A stretch of DNA of 63,086 nucleotides from Pedobacter sp. (lineage in GTDB: Bacteria; Bacteroidota; Bacteroidia; Sphingobacteriales; Sphingobacteriaceae): positions 1 through 63,086 of the forward strand of contig JANXVH010000043.1 of the NCBI GenBank assembly GCA_025351765.1, in the 5' to 3' direction. Each line of letters opens with the position of its first letter. Within the stretch, counting starts at the first letter, position 1. Under the pieces are notes generated by a model. It worked only from the letters and a program-made list of their open reading frames with translations, ran no database searches and had not been told where the DNA came from. This document shows, piece after piece, positions 34,965 to 43,341 of this stretch. Position numbers and translations under genes: made by a program.

Positions 34965-35600
34965 ATGTCATTAATAGAATCATTAAAGTGGCGGTATGCC
35001 ACAAAAAAATACAATCCTACAAAAAAAGTAAGTCAGGAAGATATCGACAAAATTGTGGAGGCTGCCTGTCTGGCCCCCACTTCTTCGGGATTACAGCAGT
35101 TTCGTGTAATGGTAGTTTCCAATCAGGAAATTAAAGAAAAACTGGCACCTAGTGTGCTTAACCAGGAGGCTATGGTAGATTGTTCCCATGTTTTGGTATT
35201 TGCTGCCTGGGACAAGTATACTGCAGAAAGAATAGACACAATTTATAACCGAACTACGAAAGAGAGAAATCTGCCTACAGGAAGGTTTGATAGTTATACA
35301 GATAAAATCAAGGGAATATATTTAAATGAGACTCCCGAACAAAATTTTGTACATACTGCCCGTCAATCTTATATAGGTTTCGCAATGGCAATTGCACAAG
35401 CTGCCGAGCTTAAAATTGATAGCACACCAGCAGAAGGCTTTAACAATGAATTGGTTGATGACCTGCTCAGTCTTGAATCAAAAGGATTGAAGAGTGTAAC
35501 ACTGTTGTACTTAGGATATCGTGATGCAGAAGGAGATTGGCTGTCATCCATGAAAAAAGTACGCAACCCGATTGAAGAATTTGCAATCGAGTACAAGTAA
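34965..35600 (+). CDS. NAD(P)H-dependent nitroreductase family oxidoreductase
   Basis: The 211-residue FMN protein has the family N-terminus SLKWRYATKKYNPTKKVS, where the Arg and Lys bind FMN phosphate, and LAPTSSGLQQFRVMVVSN, with the usual Ser and Gln. It matches NfsB-like enzymes, which reduce nitroaromatics or quinones. It is likely co-transcribed with the DJ-1 family gene. The physiological substrate is unknown. Confidence 0.9.
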   Translation: MSLIESLKWRYATKKYNPTKKVSQEDIDKIVEAACLAPTSSGLQQFRVMVVSNQEIKEKLAPSVLNQEAMVDCSHVLVFAAWDKYTAERIDTIYNRTTKERNLPTGRFDSYTDKIKGIYLNETPEQNFVHTARQSYIGFAMAIAQAAELKIDSTPAEGFNNELVDDLLSLESKGLKSVTLLYLGYRDAEGDWLSSMKKVRNPIEEFAIEYK

Positions 35601-35718
35601 AATAAAAAAATACTTCAAAGAACATCCGCTGCCGGCTAGCACAGCTGGCAGTTTAAATCTAAATATCAATATCTTAAAAATTGAAGCCGGAACGCTTTCC
35701 TATATATATCCACCGGAT

Positions 35719-36018
35719 TTACCAGATAGCTTTATAATTATTTTCGTTGTGACGATATCCACCAATTGTATATGGTTGCGATGTAACCTGAATATGTATT
35801 AGGTCTGTATGGCTCATTGATGGGAAATGGTGTCTCGATAAAACCTGGTGGCATTACAAATACTAAGTCCCTTCCGTTTCTAGAATAGAGTCTTTTTAAA
35901 AAAATTTTTCATATAAAATATGTACCATTATCGAAATAGGTACCATTTTGAACCTGACGGTTCGCCGCTACATTCAAAAAATTACTCCACGAGTTATAAC
36001 CATAATAACCAGTTCCAC
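35719..36018 (-). pseudogene. C-terminal remnant of an unidentified exported or surface protein
   Basis: Directly past the SRPBCC stop codon (36019) the same strand continues with gene-like sequence GGTGYYGYNSWSNFL, NGTYFDNGTYF, then after a break RNGRDLVFVMPPGFIETPF and INEPYRPNTYSGY. One frame ends at TAA 35740-35738 and another (GGYRHNENNYKAIW) at 35719. Stops and a homopolymer frameshift near 35905 interrupt it, and there is no start. Gly, Tyr and Asn richness suggests an extracellular protein. I do not recognise the family. Confidence 0.5.
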
Positions 36019-36465
36019 CTATGCATCAGGAATCTCTGGCTTAACCAATTTCTCTAGCTTTTCAAGCGATTCCTGCCATCCCAGGTAGCACATTTCTACA
36101 GGAATTACTGCAGGAATACCTTCTTGTACAATATGTAAATCCGTTCCGCATAATACTTTCTTTAAGCGTACAGTAGTAATCATCTCTCCGGGCATATTTG
36201 GATCATCAAATCGATCTGTATATTTAATTAACTCATTTGGGATGATTTCTAAGAATTCGCCACCAAAAGAATGGGAACTCGTGGTAGAAAAATTGAGAAA
36301 AGACATTTTGTAGGTTCCACCCAGGCGAAAATCACTATGATCTACTACACAGATAAATCCGTATGGGGGAATCCACGAAGAAAAAGCATTTATATTGGAA
36401 AAGGCTCGAAATACTTTCTCTGGCGAGGCGGCTAAAACGCGATGTAATGTTACGGTGTTGCTCAT
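36019..36465 (-). CDS. SRPBCC (AHSA1) family protein
   Basis: The 148-residue protein starts TVTLHRVLAASPEKVFRAFS and contains FSSWIPPYGFICVVDHSDFRLGGTYKMSF and LGWQESLEKLEKLV, standard for the AHSA1 branch of the SRPBCC fold. The ligand is unknown. It begins 2 bp past the truncated dihydrofolate-reductase-like gene and shares an operon with it and the intact paralogue. This is a combination common in Bacteroidota accessory regions. Confidence 0.88.
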   Translation of the reverse strand: MSNTVTLHRVLAASPEKVFRAFSNINAFSSWIPPYGFICVVDHSDFRLGGTYKMSFLNFSTTSSHSFGGEFLEIIPNELIKYTDRFDDPNMPGEMITTVRLKKVLCGTDLHIVQEGIPAVIPVEMCYLGWQESLEKLEKLVKPEIPDA

Positions 36466-36467
36466 GA

Positions 36468-36794
36468 TTAGTTTTTATGTTTGTCCACTATGTAATTAAA
36501 TTCGGTTACTCCGCAAGTAAACTGATGCGTAGCTAATAGTTTTAGTTGTGTTTTTGCCGTGCTACCTGTAAAAAGCGGAATGCCTTGTCCGAGAATTATC
36601 GGATTAACAAAAAGCCAGTAGCCATCAATTAAATTCTGTTCTATAAGTGAATGTGTTGCTGTTGGACTACCAAAAAGCAGGATTTCTTGATCTCCCTGTT
36701 GTTTTAGCTCATTTAGGCTACCCTGGAGGTTGTCTTTCGGTCCTGCTACTAAACCGTCAAACGATATATGCATAAATGAAATTATTTTTCTCAT
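36468..36794 (-). pseudogene. Dihydrofolate reductase/RibD-like protein with internal deletion
   Basis: The 108 codons start as a full-length member (RKIISFMHISFDGLVAGP) and end as one (ILLFGSPTATHSLIEQNLID, ILGQGIPLF). About 70-75 residues between them are missing: the joint is VAGPK-DNLQGSLNELKQQ in frame. The missing part normally holds the central strands and much of the NADPH site, including the LYGR.TY motif present in its neighbour. The frame is intact, so a product may be made, but it is unlikely to be an active reductase. It overlaps the paralogue by 4 bp. Confidence 0.75.
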
Positions 36795-37354
36795 ATAGTT
36801 ATTCTTTTATTTGTGGGTTCATAGTAAAGAATCACTGCTCCCGAATCAAATATTTTTGTTCTTACCAGTTCAAGAATGGTTCTATCAATCATATTTTCAA
36901 ATAAGGGTGATCCCTTTCCAGCTATGACAGGGTGAATGCACAGTTGGAATTCATCTATTAAATTTAGTTTCAATAATTGTGTAATTAAACTCCTACTACC
37001 CACCAAAATGTCTTTACCAGATTGTTGTTGGAGTGCTGCAACCGCTGCATCAAGGGGTTCTGTAGACAAGCTCGCACTGTTCCATTCTACATTTTCAAGT
37101 GTGTGAGAAAACACAATTTTTGGAATACGATCCATGACCACGGCGAAGTTGTCCATTGTTTTTTCTCCCGATGGATTTTTTACCAATGCTCGCCAGAATT
37201 CCATAAGCAGATAAGTTATCCGCCCATATAGCACCGTGTCTGAACTACTTATCAGATCAGCATAATGCTGATGTATTTGCTCATCCGGATTAACTGCGGT
37301 ATGATCGCAAACCCCGTCAAGTGTCATATTGATTGCCGCAACTACTTTTCTCAT
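36791..37354 (-). CDS. Dihydrofolate reductase family protein (RibD C-terminal domain-like)
   Basis: The 187-residue protein has RKVVAAINMTLDGVCDH at the start, DTVLYGRITYLLMEFW in the middle, and ILVGSRSLITQLLKLNLID with PVIAGKGSPLF near the end. This is the full architecture of the small NADPH-dependent RibD-C/DHFR group. It is not the folate-pathway DHFR. Activity and substrate are unknown. It heads the operon with the deleted paralogue (4-bp overlap) and the SRPBCC gene. Confidence 0.88.
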   Translation of the reverse strand: MRKVVAAINMTLDGVCDHTAVNPDEQIHQHYADLISSSDTVLYGRITYLLMEFWRALVKNPSGEKTMDNFAVVMDRIPKIVFSHTLENVEWNSASLSTEPLDAAVAALQQQSGKDILVGSRSLITQLLKLNLIDEFQLCIHPVIAGKGSPLFENMIDRTILELVRTKIFDSGAVILYYEPTNKRITI

Positions 37355-37421
37355 ATTTTAATACTTAACTATTTGCTTTAGCTAAAATAGAAATAGAATT
37401 ATATAAACTGCTTTACATAAG

Positions 37422-37965
37422 TCAAGAAATAAAGGTAGGCTGTGGTTCTTGTGAAATAATGATGGAGGGGGCTGTCTTTGAAACCAGATGAGGCAGTACA
37501 GTAGCTAAATACAACTCCTTGCTTTCTGTAAAATTTACTTTGGGAACAGTAACCAAACCCTCGACATATTTCCGTTTGAAAAACAATCCTTTCATCCGAA
37601 TGGTTACCTCCCTTAAAGCGGAAAGCATATAAGATCCGTCCTTATACCAGCAACCTCGTTTATCCCTTTTTTCGGCAAAGTTACGGGCCGCAAGCTTTAC
37701 GTAGAAATTTGCCTTATTGGCATAAGCTTTCTTTAAACTGTTTGTCTCAAATACCAGCTGACTGAAGTCAAGCATTCCTTTGAATAAAATGGCATCTCCA
37801 ACAAGCGCATCCTGCAAATATTTTATCGTATTCATAGGGTCGTATCCAGCCCTAATAGCCATCAGGATCGGTATCCATGTTACCAATTAGGAAATCATAA
37901 TAGTTGATTCCTGCGTCCAGCCATTTTACATCTGCAGTCAGCTTAAAGTTATCCGTAGGATTCTC
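37422..37965 (-). pseudogene. Decayed gene of unknown, possibly glycosidase-like, origin
   Basis: Gene-like sequence begins near 37965 (NPTDNFKLTADVKWLDAGIN, YYDFLIGNMDTDPDGY), hits a TAG, then continues in another frame. The second frame is open from 37886 to 37422 (YLQDALVGDAILFKGMLDFS, AEKRDKRGCWYKDGSY). The lack of a start, the frame change and the internal stop mark it as broken. The Lys-Arg-Gly-Cys-Trp segment and aromatic pattern recall helical-barrel glycosidase-like proteins, but I cannot confirm this. The 3' part may be frame-shifted noise. Confidence 0.45.
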
Positions 37966-38078
37966 CTTTTCATTCTATAAATTGAATTTACGCAAAAATT
38001 AAAGACAATTAGACGCTACGCTAATAGCTTTATGAGAACTTTTCAATTTTTACTTACTTTTACACAAAAATAAATAAC

Positions 38079-39227
38079 ATGCCTTTTAGTTCATTTGGTC
38101 TTTCTGATGTTTTATTAAAAACCCTGACTGATCAGAATTTTACAGTTCCTACCCCTATTCAAGAACAGTGTATCCCGGCAATTTTAAACAGAAGTGATGT
38201 TTTAGGTATTGCTAAAACGGGTTCTGGTAAAACTGCTGGCTATGTTTTGCCAATTTTAATGAATTTGCAGCAAACATTACTGGTAAAAAACAGACATGCC
38301 AATGTATTGGTACTAGTACCCACACGTGAATTGGCAGAGCAGGTAAAAGATGTTTTCAAGTCTTTTAGCAAAAACCTTTTGCAGCCGGTTAAAACGCTGG
38401 CGGTATATGGCGGCGTATCCATCAATCCACAAATGATGGCTTTACAGGGGGTAAACATACTTGTTGCCACTCCTGGTAGGTTATTGGAACTGCTGAGTTC
38501 AAATGCCGTTCACCTATCTGCTATTGAAACTTTAATATTAGATGAGGCTGATAAAATGCTGAATTTAGGATTTAAAGAAGATATGGATAAAATTATCAGT
38601 CTTCTCCCTCATGCACGTCAAAATATTCTATTTTCCGCAACGCTAAGTAACGATATACAAAACATTCATCAGCTTCTGTTAAAAGAACCTGTTGTTATTA
38701 AAATTGAAGCTGAGGAATATTCGCTAGACCTCATCAAACAAGTGGCGTATATCGTTTCAGACGAAAAGAAGGGTCCATTTTTACGCTACCTGATCAATCA
38801 TCATGAAATGAAACAGGTATTGATATTTGCGTCTTCTGTGCATCAGGTGGAAGCAATTGTAAATAAACTGCGTAAAAATAATATAGATGCAAAAGCGATA
38901 CATAGTAAAAAAAGTCAGGGTTCCAGAACAGAATCATTAGCACATTTTAAATCTGGCAAACTTAGGGTATTGGTGGCTACAGATTTAATGGCAAGAGGGA
39001 TTGACATTAATTTCCTCCCATTTGTAATTAATTATGAATTGCCCCGCTCCCCAAAAGATTATATCCATAGGATTGGAAGAACTGGGCGTGCAGGGTCACA
39101 TGGTGATGCGATCTCGTTGATAAGCACTAGTGAACTTGACCATTTTGGAGTGATCCAGAAAAAAATGGGAAAGCAAGTAGAATTGATTGATAGTGAAAAT
39201 CCGAGCGTAACTTTGCCATTATTTTAA
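38079..39227 (+). CDS. rhlE: DEAD-box RNA helicase, RhlE-like
   Basis: The 382-residue protein has all core motifs: Q motif PTPIQEQCIPAIL, Walker A AKTGSGKT (about 48-55), PTRELAEQV, DEAD in LILDEADKMLNLGF, SAT, RGID and HRIGRTGRAGSHG. The C-terminal extension is very short, as in compact RhlE-type helicases. It unwinds RNA in ribosome assembly or mRNA decay. It appears to be transcribed alone; an 11-bp phased array lies just downstream. Confidence 0.92.
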   Translation: MPFSSFGLSDVLLKTLTDQNFTVPTPIQEQCIPAILNRSDVLGIAKTGSGKTAGYVLPILMNLQQTLLVKNRHANVLVLVPTRELAEQVKDVFKSFSKNLLQPVKTLAVYGGVSINPQMMALQGVNILVATPGRLLELLSSNAVHLSAIETLILDEADKMLNLGFKEDMDKIISLLPHARQNILFSATLSNDIQNIHQLLLKEPVVIKIEAEEYSLDLIKQVAYIVSDEKKGPFLRYLINHHEMKQVLIFASSVHQVEAIVNKLRKNNIDAKAIHSKKSQGSRTESLAHFKSGKLRVLVATDLMARGIDINFLPFVINYELPRSPKDYIHRIGRTGRAGSHGDAISLISTSELDHFGVIQKKMGKQVELIDSENPSVTLPLF

Positions 39228-39311
39228 TTTTTGAAATGTGATAATTTGACCATTGGTTTATATGGCTTGCACACAAAAAAGTCTAATTCCTGAGTCTTTT
39301 CGGCCTTCTAG

Positions 39312-39380
39312 GGGTATGTTTTGGGTGAATGCACCCAGCCAACACCCATCAGACACCCAGAAGACACCCATCAAACACCG
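39312..39380. repeat. Phased 11-bp inverted array, GGGT/ACCC motif
   Basis: The elements GGGT (39312, 39323) and CCC (39334, 39345, 39356, 39367 and the degenerate 39378) occur exactly every 11 bp. Orientation flips after the second unit, and the CCC copies read as ACCCA followed by variable bases. The plan matches the array at 16275-16373, but the motif is unrelated. It sits between the rhlE stop and the next gene's promoter. No coding potential is credible here. Confidence 0.8.
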
Positions 39381-39528
39381 ATTTTTATGCATCTCATATC
39401 GAAGCCATACTAACTTGTCCTACGAACCGGAGACATTTGCTACAACTCCATTCAGTGTTGGCGGAATGATCCCTTTTGAGACCTCATTCAATTTTATAGT
39501 CTCCGAAATAACTAATGCCTAAAAAATG

Positions 39529-39536
39529 TATCTTTG
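39529..39536 (+). promoter_or_regulatory. Minus-7 promoter box TATCTTTG
   Basis: This is an exact match to the Bacteroidota minus-7 consensus TAnnTTTG. Transcription would begin around 39541-39543, only 1-3 nt before the ATG at 39544. That rules out the ATG at 39526 and predicts a leaderless or nearly leaderless mRNA. Confidence 0.65.
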
Positions 39537-39543
39537 CGAAGAT

Positions 39544-39861
39544 ATGGGTTACGCAAAAGAAAGAGGAAAGCTTGAAAAGCTCTATACAAAGGTTAGTGGT
39601 TTAACAAATTACGATGATAAAAGTCTTGCTGTTATTACAGATATTTTTGAGCAGTATTCTCATTCTGTTAGAATTTTAAAAAACAAAAATCCAGAAACAT
39701 TTACAGAACTGTACCAAACCGAATTGGAACAGGTTAAAGTTTTTAAACGATTACTAAAACTGAGTGAAGAAGCTGATCGCCAAGATGATTTTATTAAGTA
39801 TAAAGATTCACTATTGGTTGCGCTGAACAGCGCCATCACTATAATAAAAGAGGCTCCTTAA
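39544..39861 (+). CDS. Small helical protein of unknown function
   Basis: The protein is about 105 residues starting MGYAKERGKLEKLYTKVSGL. Sequence is strongly amphipathic and helical (VITDIFEQYSHSVRILKNKN, YKDSLLVALNSAITIIKE), likely a helix bundle or coiled coil. The ATG at 39526 also opens the frame but lies within the promoter box. It converges on mnmE 22 bp away. There is no signal peptide. I do not recognise a family. Confidence 0.7.
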   Translation: MGYAKERGKLEKLYTKVSGLTNYDDKSLAVITDIFEQYSHSVRILKNKNPETFTELYQTELEQVKVFKRLLKLSEEADRQDDFIKYKDSLLVALNSAITIIKEAP

Positions 39862-39883
39862 TTACCCATCTGCTGTTTTTTAA

Positions 39884-41254
39884 TTACTTTCCGATGCAAA
39901 ACTTACTAAATATGTTATCCAGCAAATCTTCGTTTGTAACCGTTCCGGTGATTTCACCAAGGTAATAGAGCGCCTGCTTAATATCCATCGCTAAAAAATC
40001 AGATGTAATTGGATTGTTAAGACCATTAACGACACTATCTAACGCTACTCGTGTTTTCTGCAATGCTTCTACATGTCTAACATTTGTAATCATGGTATGG
40101 TTGTCAGAAAGCTGATCGCCTACAGCTGTTTCATAAAGCAGTTGTTTCAATTCTTCAATTTGCTGCTCCCCTTTGGCAGAAATGGCCATAAACTTAATTT
40201 CGTCAGGCAATTGAAGCTCCTTAAGCCTATCGTTGTACGACAAATCTATTTTATTGGCAATAGCTAAAAATGCCATGCCTGGACGGTAAAGCTTCGCAAT
40301 ATCTTCTTTAATTTCTGACACAGAAAGGTTAACTACATCGAAAAGATAGAGGAGTACAGCAGATTGACTTATCTTCTGCATGGTCTTTTCTACTCCTATA
40401 GCTTCGATAGTGTCTGTTGCCTCCCGGATCCCAGCTGTATCTATTAGACGGAAATTGATTCCATTTATATTCAATATTTCTTCAATGGTATCCCTGGTAG
40501 TACCTGCTATTTCACTCACTATAGCGCGATCATCATTCAACAAGGCATTAAGCAGCGTAGATTTACCTGCATTTGGTCTGCCTGCAATTACCGTATTGAT
40601 ACCCAACTTAATAACATTCCCCAACTCAAATGATTGGATTAATTTATTGATTACAATGTTAATCTTAGTTATTAGCACCTGTAACTGATCCCTATTGGCA
40701 AACTCAACATCTTCCTCTGCAAAATCAAGCTCTAGTTCTATCATGGAAGCAAAATGGATTAGCTGTTCGCGCAGTAAATTTAGTTCTGTACTAAAACCCC
40801 CTCTCAACTGATTCATGGCAACCTGGTGGGCAGCGGCAGAATCTGAAGAAATAAGATCAGCAACGGCTTCTGCTTGAGATAAATCTAACGAACCATTTAA
40901 AAATGCTCTTAAAGTAAACTCCCCTGGTTTTGCAGCAGTAGCACCTTTCCTTATCAATAGGGAAATGATTTTTTGAATAATATAAGTTGATCCATGGCAG
41001 GAAATTTCAACTACATTTTCTTTGGTATAAGAACTGGGGGCTACAAACAGGCTCACCAGTACTTCATCTATAACTACTTCGTCATCCTTTATCAACCCAA
41101 AATGGATGGTATGTGATTTCTGTTTTAACAAATCTTTACCTGAGAAAACTGAATTGGTAATGCTGATGGCATCCTTACCAGAAAGGCGGATTACACCTAT
41201 TGCCCCAACCCCAGCGGGCGTGGATAATGCTACTATTGTTTCAGAAGTAATCAT
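39884..41254 (-). CDS. mnmE: tRNA uridine-5-carboxymethylaminomethyl GTPase MnmE
   Basis: The 456-residue protein has an N-terminal folate-binding domain (TIVALSTPAGVGAIGVIRLSG), G1 GRPNAGKST, G2 GTTRDT, G3 DTAG, G4 NKID and the invariant C-terminal CIGK (near-universal CxGK). With MnmG it makes the cmnm5 modification at wobble U34. I choose ATG 41254; the longer frame from 41281 starts at a TTG inside the promoter box. The promoter TAGTTTTG lies at 41286-41279. Confidence 0.96.
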   Translation of the reverse strand: MITSETIVALSTPAGVGAIGVIRLSGKDAISITNSVFSGKDLLKQKSHTIHFGLIKDDEVVIDEVLVSLFVAPSSYTKENVVEISCHGSTYIIQKIISLLIRKGATAAKPGEFTLRAFLNGSLDLSQAEAVADLISSDSAAAHQVAMNQLRGGFSTELNLLREQLIHFASMIELELDFAEEDVEFANRDQLQVLITKINIVINKLIQSFELGNVIKLGINTVIAGRPNAGKSTLLNALLNDDRAIVSEIAGTTRDTIEEILNINGINFRLIDTAGIREATDTIEAIGVEKTMQKISQSAVLLYLFDVVNLSVSEIKEDIAKLYRPGMAFLAIANKIDLSYNDRLKELQLPDEIKFMAISAKGEQQIEELKQLLYETAVGDQLSDNHTMITNVRHVEALQKTRVALDSVVNGLNNPITSDFLAMDIKQALYYLGEITGTVTNEDLLDNIFSKFCIGK

Positions 41255-41278
41255 AATTGAAGTTAGGTTAATAAGCCA

Positions 41279-41286
41279 CAAAACTA
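41279..41286 (-). promoter_or_regulatory. Minus-7 promoter box TAGTTTTG for mnmE
   Basis: This is an exact TAnnTTTG match on the minus strand, 24 bp upstream of the mnmE ATG. Its TTG triplet opens a longer frame, which is therefore an unlikely start. Confidence 0.65.
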
Positions 41287-41363
41287 GGCAAACATTTAAT
41301 ATCGTATGCTGTTTAAAATGGCAGAAGCAAACAATTTACGAATGAAAGACATGCCCCTAACCG

Positions 41364-41492
41364 TTAGACGGTCTCAAAGTGATATTTGATCGTACAGATA
41401 CCTTTAAACAATGGGGCGTATTGCTTGGGGATGAGCGACCCGCAAGAGTCTAATGACCATCCCTGTTTTCCGTAAAAAAAGTAAAAACTAAT
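41364..41492 (-). pseudogene. C-terminal gene fragment after argS
   Basis: Starting at the codon after the argS stop and in the same frame, about 42 codons read like protein (FFYGKQGWSLDSCGSLIPKQ, YAPLFKGICTIKYHFETV), ending in TAA at 41366-41364. There is no start codon. ArgS proteins normally end at VPERM, so this is not an argS extension. It looks like the tail of a deleted neighbour or a repeated genomic element. Confidence 0.4.
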
Positions 41493-43262
41493 TTACATCC
41501 TTTCTGGAACAGTAATACCTAATATACTCATCCCTGCTTTTAAAACATGCGCAGTCACTGAACTAAGATTTAGACGGAATTGCTTTTGCTGATTATCTTC
41601 TTCTTTGACAATTGGCGGAACCTCGTGATAAAACTTATTGAAAAGCTTAGCCACTTCATATAGGTAATTGGATAGCATAGCAGGACTATAGGCCTTGGCA
41701 GCAGCCTCAATTTCTATAGGATATTTGGATAGGAGAATGATCAGATCAGTTTCAGTGATCAATAAATCCATAGTGTTTACGGTAGGCTGCTTAGTGTAAT
41801 TTGCTTTGCTAAGCAAAGATTTGATACGTGCATGGGTATATTGGATAAATGGGCCGGTATTGCCCTGAAAGTCTATAGATTCTGAAGGATCAAATAGCAG
41901 TCTCTTTTTAGGTTCAACCTTTAGCAAGAAGTACTTTAAGGCTCCAAGACCAATCTGGTAATACAAATTCTCTTTCTCTTCTTCAGGGAAATTGTTCACT
42001 TTACCTAAAGCTTCTGTTTTTTGCCTTGCCGTGACAACCATTTCCGCAATAAGATCGTCTGCATCAACAACGGTACCTTCTCTTGATTTCATTTTACCGC
42101 TTGGAAGATCAACCATACCGTAGGATAAATGGCGTAAACCATTTGCCCAGGTTTTACCAAGTTTCTCCAAAATCAGAAAAAGAACTTTAAAGTGATAATC
42201 CTGCTCGTTACCCACAACATAAAGCGATTGATCCATATTGAAATCATCATACTTCATCTGTGCGGTTCCCAGATCCTGAGTAATATATACTGAAGTACCA
42301 TCAGCACGTAAAACCAATTTTTGATCAAGACCATCTTCGGTAAGATCTATCCAAACAGAGCCATCTTCTTTTTTAAAGAATACACCTTTTTCCAGTCCCT
42401 CTTCTACAGTTCCTTTTCCAAGTAGGTAGGTATTACTTTCATAATAATATTTATCGAAATCTACACCAAGATTTTTATAGGTAACATCAAAGCCTGCATA
42501 AACCCAACTGTTCATTTTTTCCCATAATGAGATGACTTCCTTATTGCCAGACTCCCAGTCGACCAACATTTTCTGAGCCTCTTTTATCAGCGGTGCGTTC
42601 TTTTTAGCCGCTTCTTCAGTCTGGCCTTCTTGCTTTAAGGATTCAATTTCTTTCTTATATTCCTTATCAAAAATCACATAATATTTTCCAACCAGGTGAT
42701 CGCCTTTTAAACAAGCGCTTTCGGGGGTTTCGTTATTTCCCCATTTTTGCCAGGCGAGCATCGATTTGCAAATATGTATACCTCTATCATTTACCAGATT
42801 AACTTTGTAAACTTCATAACCGTTCGCCTTTAATAGTTCGGCTACTGCGTATCCCAATAAATTATTCCTAACATGACCAAGGTGTAATGGCTTATTGGTG
42901 TTGGGCGATGAATATTCTACCATTACCCGTTTTCCATTTGGCTTAAATGTGCCAAATGTAGGATCTAGTAGTTCGTTATTAAATAGATCAGACCAATAGT
43001 GGTTAGCAATGCTTAGGTTTAAAAATCCTTTTACAACATTAAAGGACACAACTTCCTCAACATGCTCAACAAGGTATTCTCCAAGATCTGAAGCGGTTGC
43101 TTCGGGCGACTTCTTAGAATATTTAATTATAGGAAATACAACTATGGTTAACTGACCCTCAAACTCCTTGCGCGTATCCTGTATATTGATCACACTTTCG
43201 GTAACATCTTCATTGTAAAGCTGTTTAATACCTTTCAGTACTGCATTAATAAGAAAATTCAT
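41493..43262 (-). CDS. argS: Arginine-tRNA ligase
   Basis: The protein is about 589 residues with an N-terminal additional domain, the class I HIGH motif as HLGH in NKPLHLGHVRNN, and the catalytic loop GKMKSREGT in place of KMSKS. The Arg-tRNA-specific DALR anticodon-binding domain (about 470-589) ends in the invariant VPERM. It charges tRNA-Arg. I choose ATG 43262. The frame also extends to a TTG at 43268, which lies in a TATTTTTG promoter-like box (43273-43266). It diverges from the arginine-catabolic operon. Confidence 0.96.
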   Translation of the reverse strand: MNFLINAVLKGIKQLYNEDVTESVINIQDTRKEFEGQLTIVVFPIIKYSKKSPEATASDLGEYLVEHVEEVVSFNVVKGFLNLSIANHYWSDLFNNELLDPTFGTFKPNGKRVMVEYSSPNTNKPLHLGHVRNNLLGYAVAELLKANGYEVYKVNLVNDRGIHICKSMLAWQKWGNNETPESACLKGDHLVGKYYVIFDKEYKKEIESLKQEGQTEEAAKKNAPLIKEAQKMLVDWESGNKEVISLWEKMNSWVYAGFDVTYKNLGVDFDKYYYESNTYLLGKGTVEEGLEKGVFFKKEDGSVWIDLTEDGLDQKLVLRADGTSVYITQDLGTAQMKYDDFNMDQSLYVVGNEQDYHFKVLFLILEKLGKTWANGLRHLSYGMVDLPSGKMKSREGTVVDADDLIAEMVVTARQKTEALGKVNNFPEEEKENLYYQIGLGALKYFLLKVEPKKRLLFDPSESIDFQGNTGPFIQYTHARIKSLLSKANYTKQPTVNTMDLLITETDLIILLSKYPIEIEAAAKAYSPAMLSNYLYEVAKLFNKFYHEVPPIVKEEDNQQKQFRLNLSSVTAHVLKAGMSILGITVPERM

Positions 43263-43265
43263 GTT

Positions 43266-43273
43266 CAAAAATA
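43266..43273 (-). promoter_or_regulatory. Possible minus-7 box TATTTTTG directly before argS
   Basis: It matches TAnnTTTG and ends 3 bp before ATG 43262, so an active box here would give a leaderless argS mRNA. The match could be fortuitous, with the true promoter farther upstream in the 80-bp divergent gap. Confidence 0.35.
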
Positions 43274-43316
43274 ACCAAATTAGCCGTAAGAGCGAACATT
43301 ATGTTCTAAAAATGGA

Positions 43317-43324
43317 TAGATTTG
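43317..43324 (+). promoter_or_regulatory. Minus-7 promoter box TAGATTTG for the arginine operon
   Basis: This exact TAnnTTTG match lies 18 bp before ATG 43342, giving a predicted 5' leader of roughly 12 nt. It shares the short divergent gap with argS. Confidence 0.65.
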
Positions 43325-43341
43325 CCTTAGGATAACTCAAT

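Noticed and set aside
35572..35802. 76-codon plus-strand frame overlapping the nitroreductase end
   Set aside because: It starts inside the nitroreductase gene and reads antisense to the minus-strand remnant, which looks more like protein.
39253..39522. 89-codon plus-strand frame after rhlE
   Set aside because: Most of it is the translation of the phased 11-bp array, and no protein-like conservation pattern is visible.
41254..41281. Longer mnmE start (MWLINLT...) from TTG 41281
   Set aside because: The TTG is part of the TAGTTTTG promoter box, and the family start is MITSETIVALSTPAG.
41340..41490. tRNA or small structured RNA between mnmE and argS
   Set aside because: The ACCGT/ACGGT stem is only 5 bp and no cloverleaf or CCA-like end can be drawn. 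A protein-like reading of the minus strand explains the segment better.
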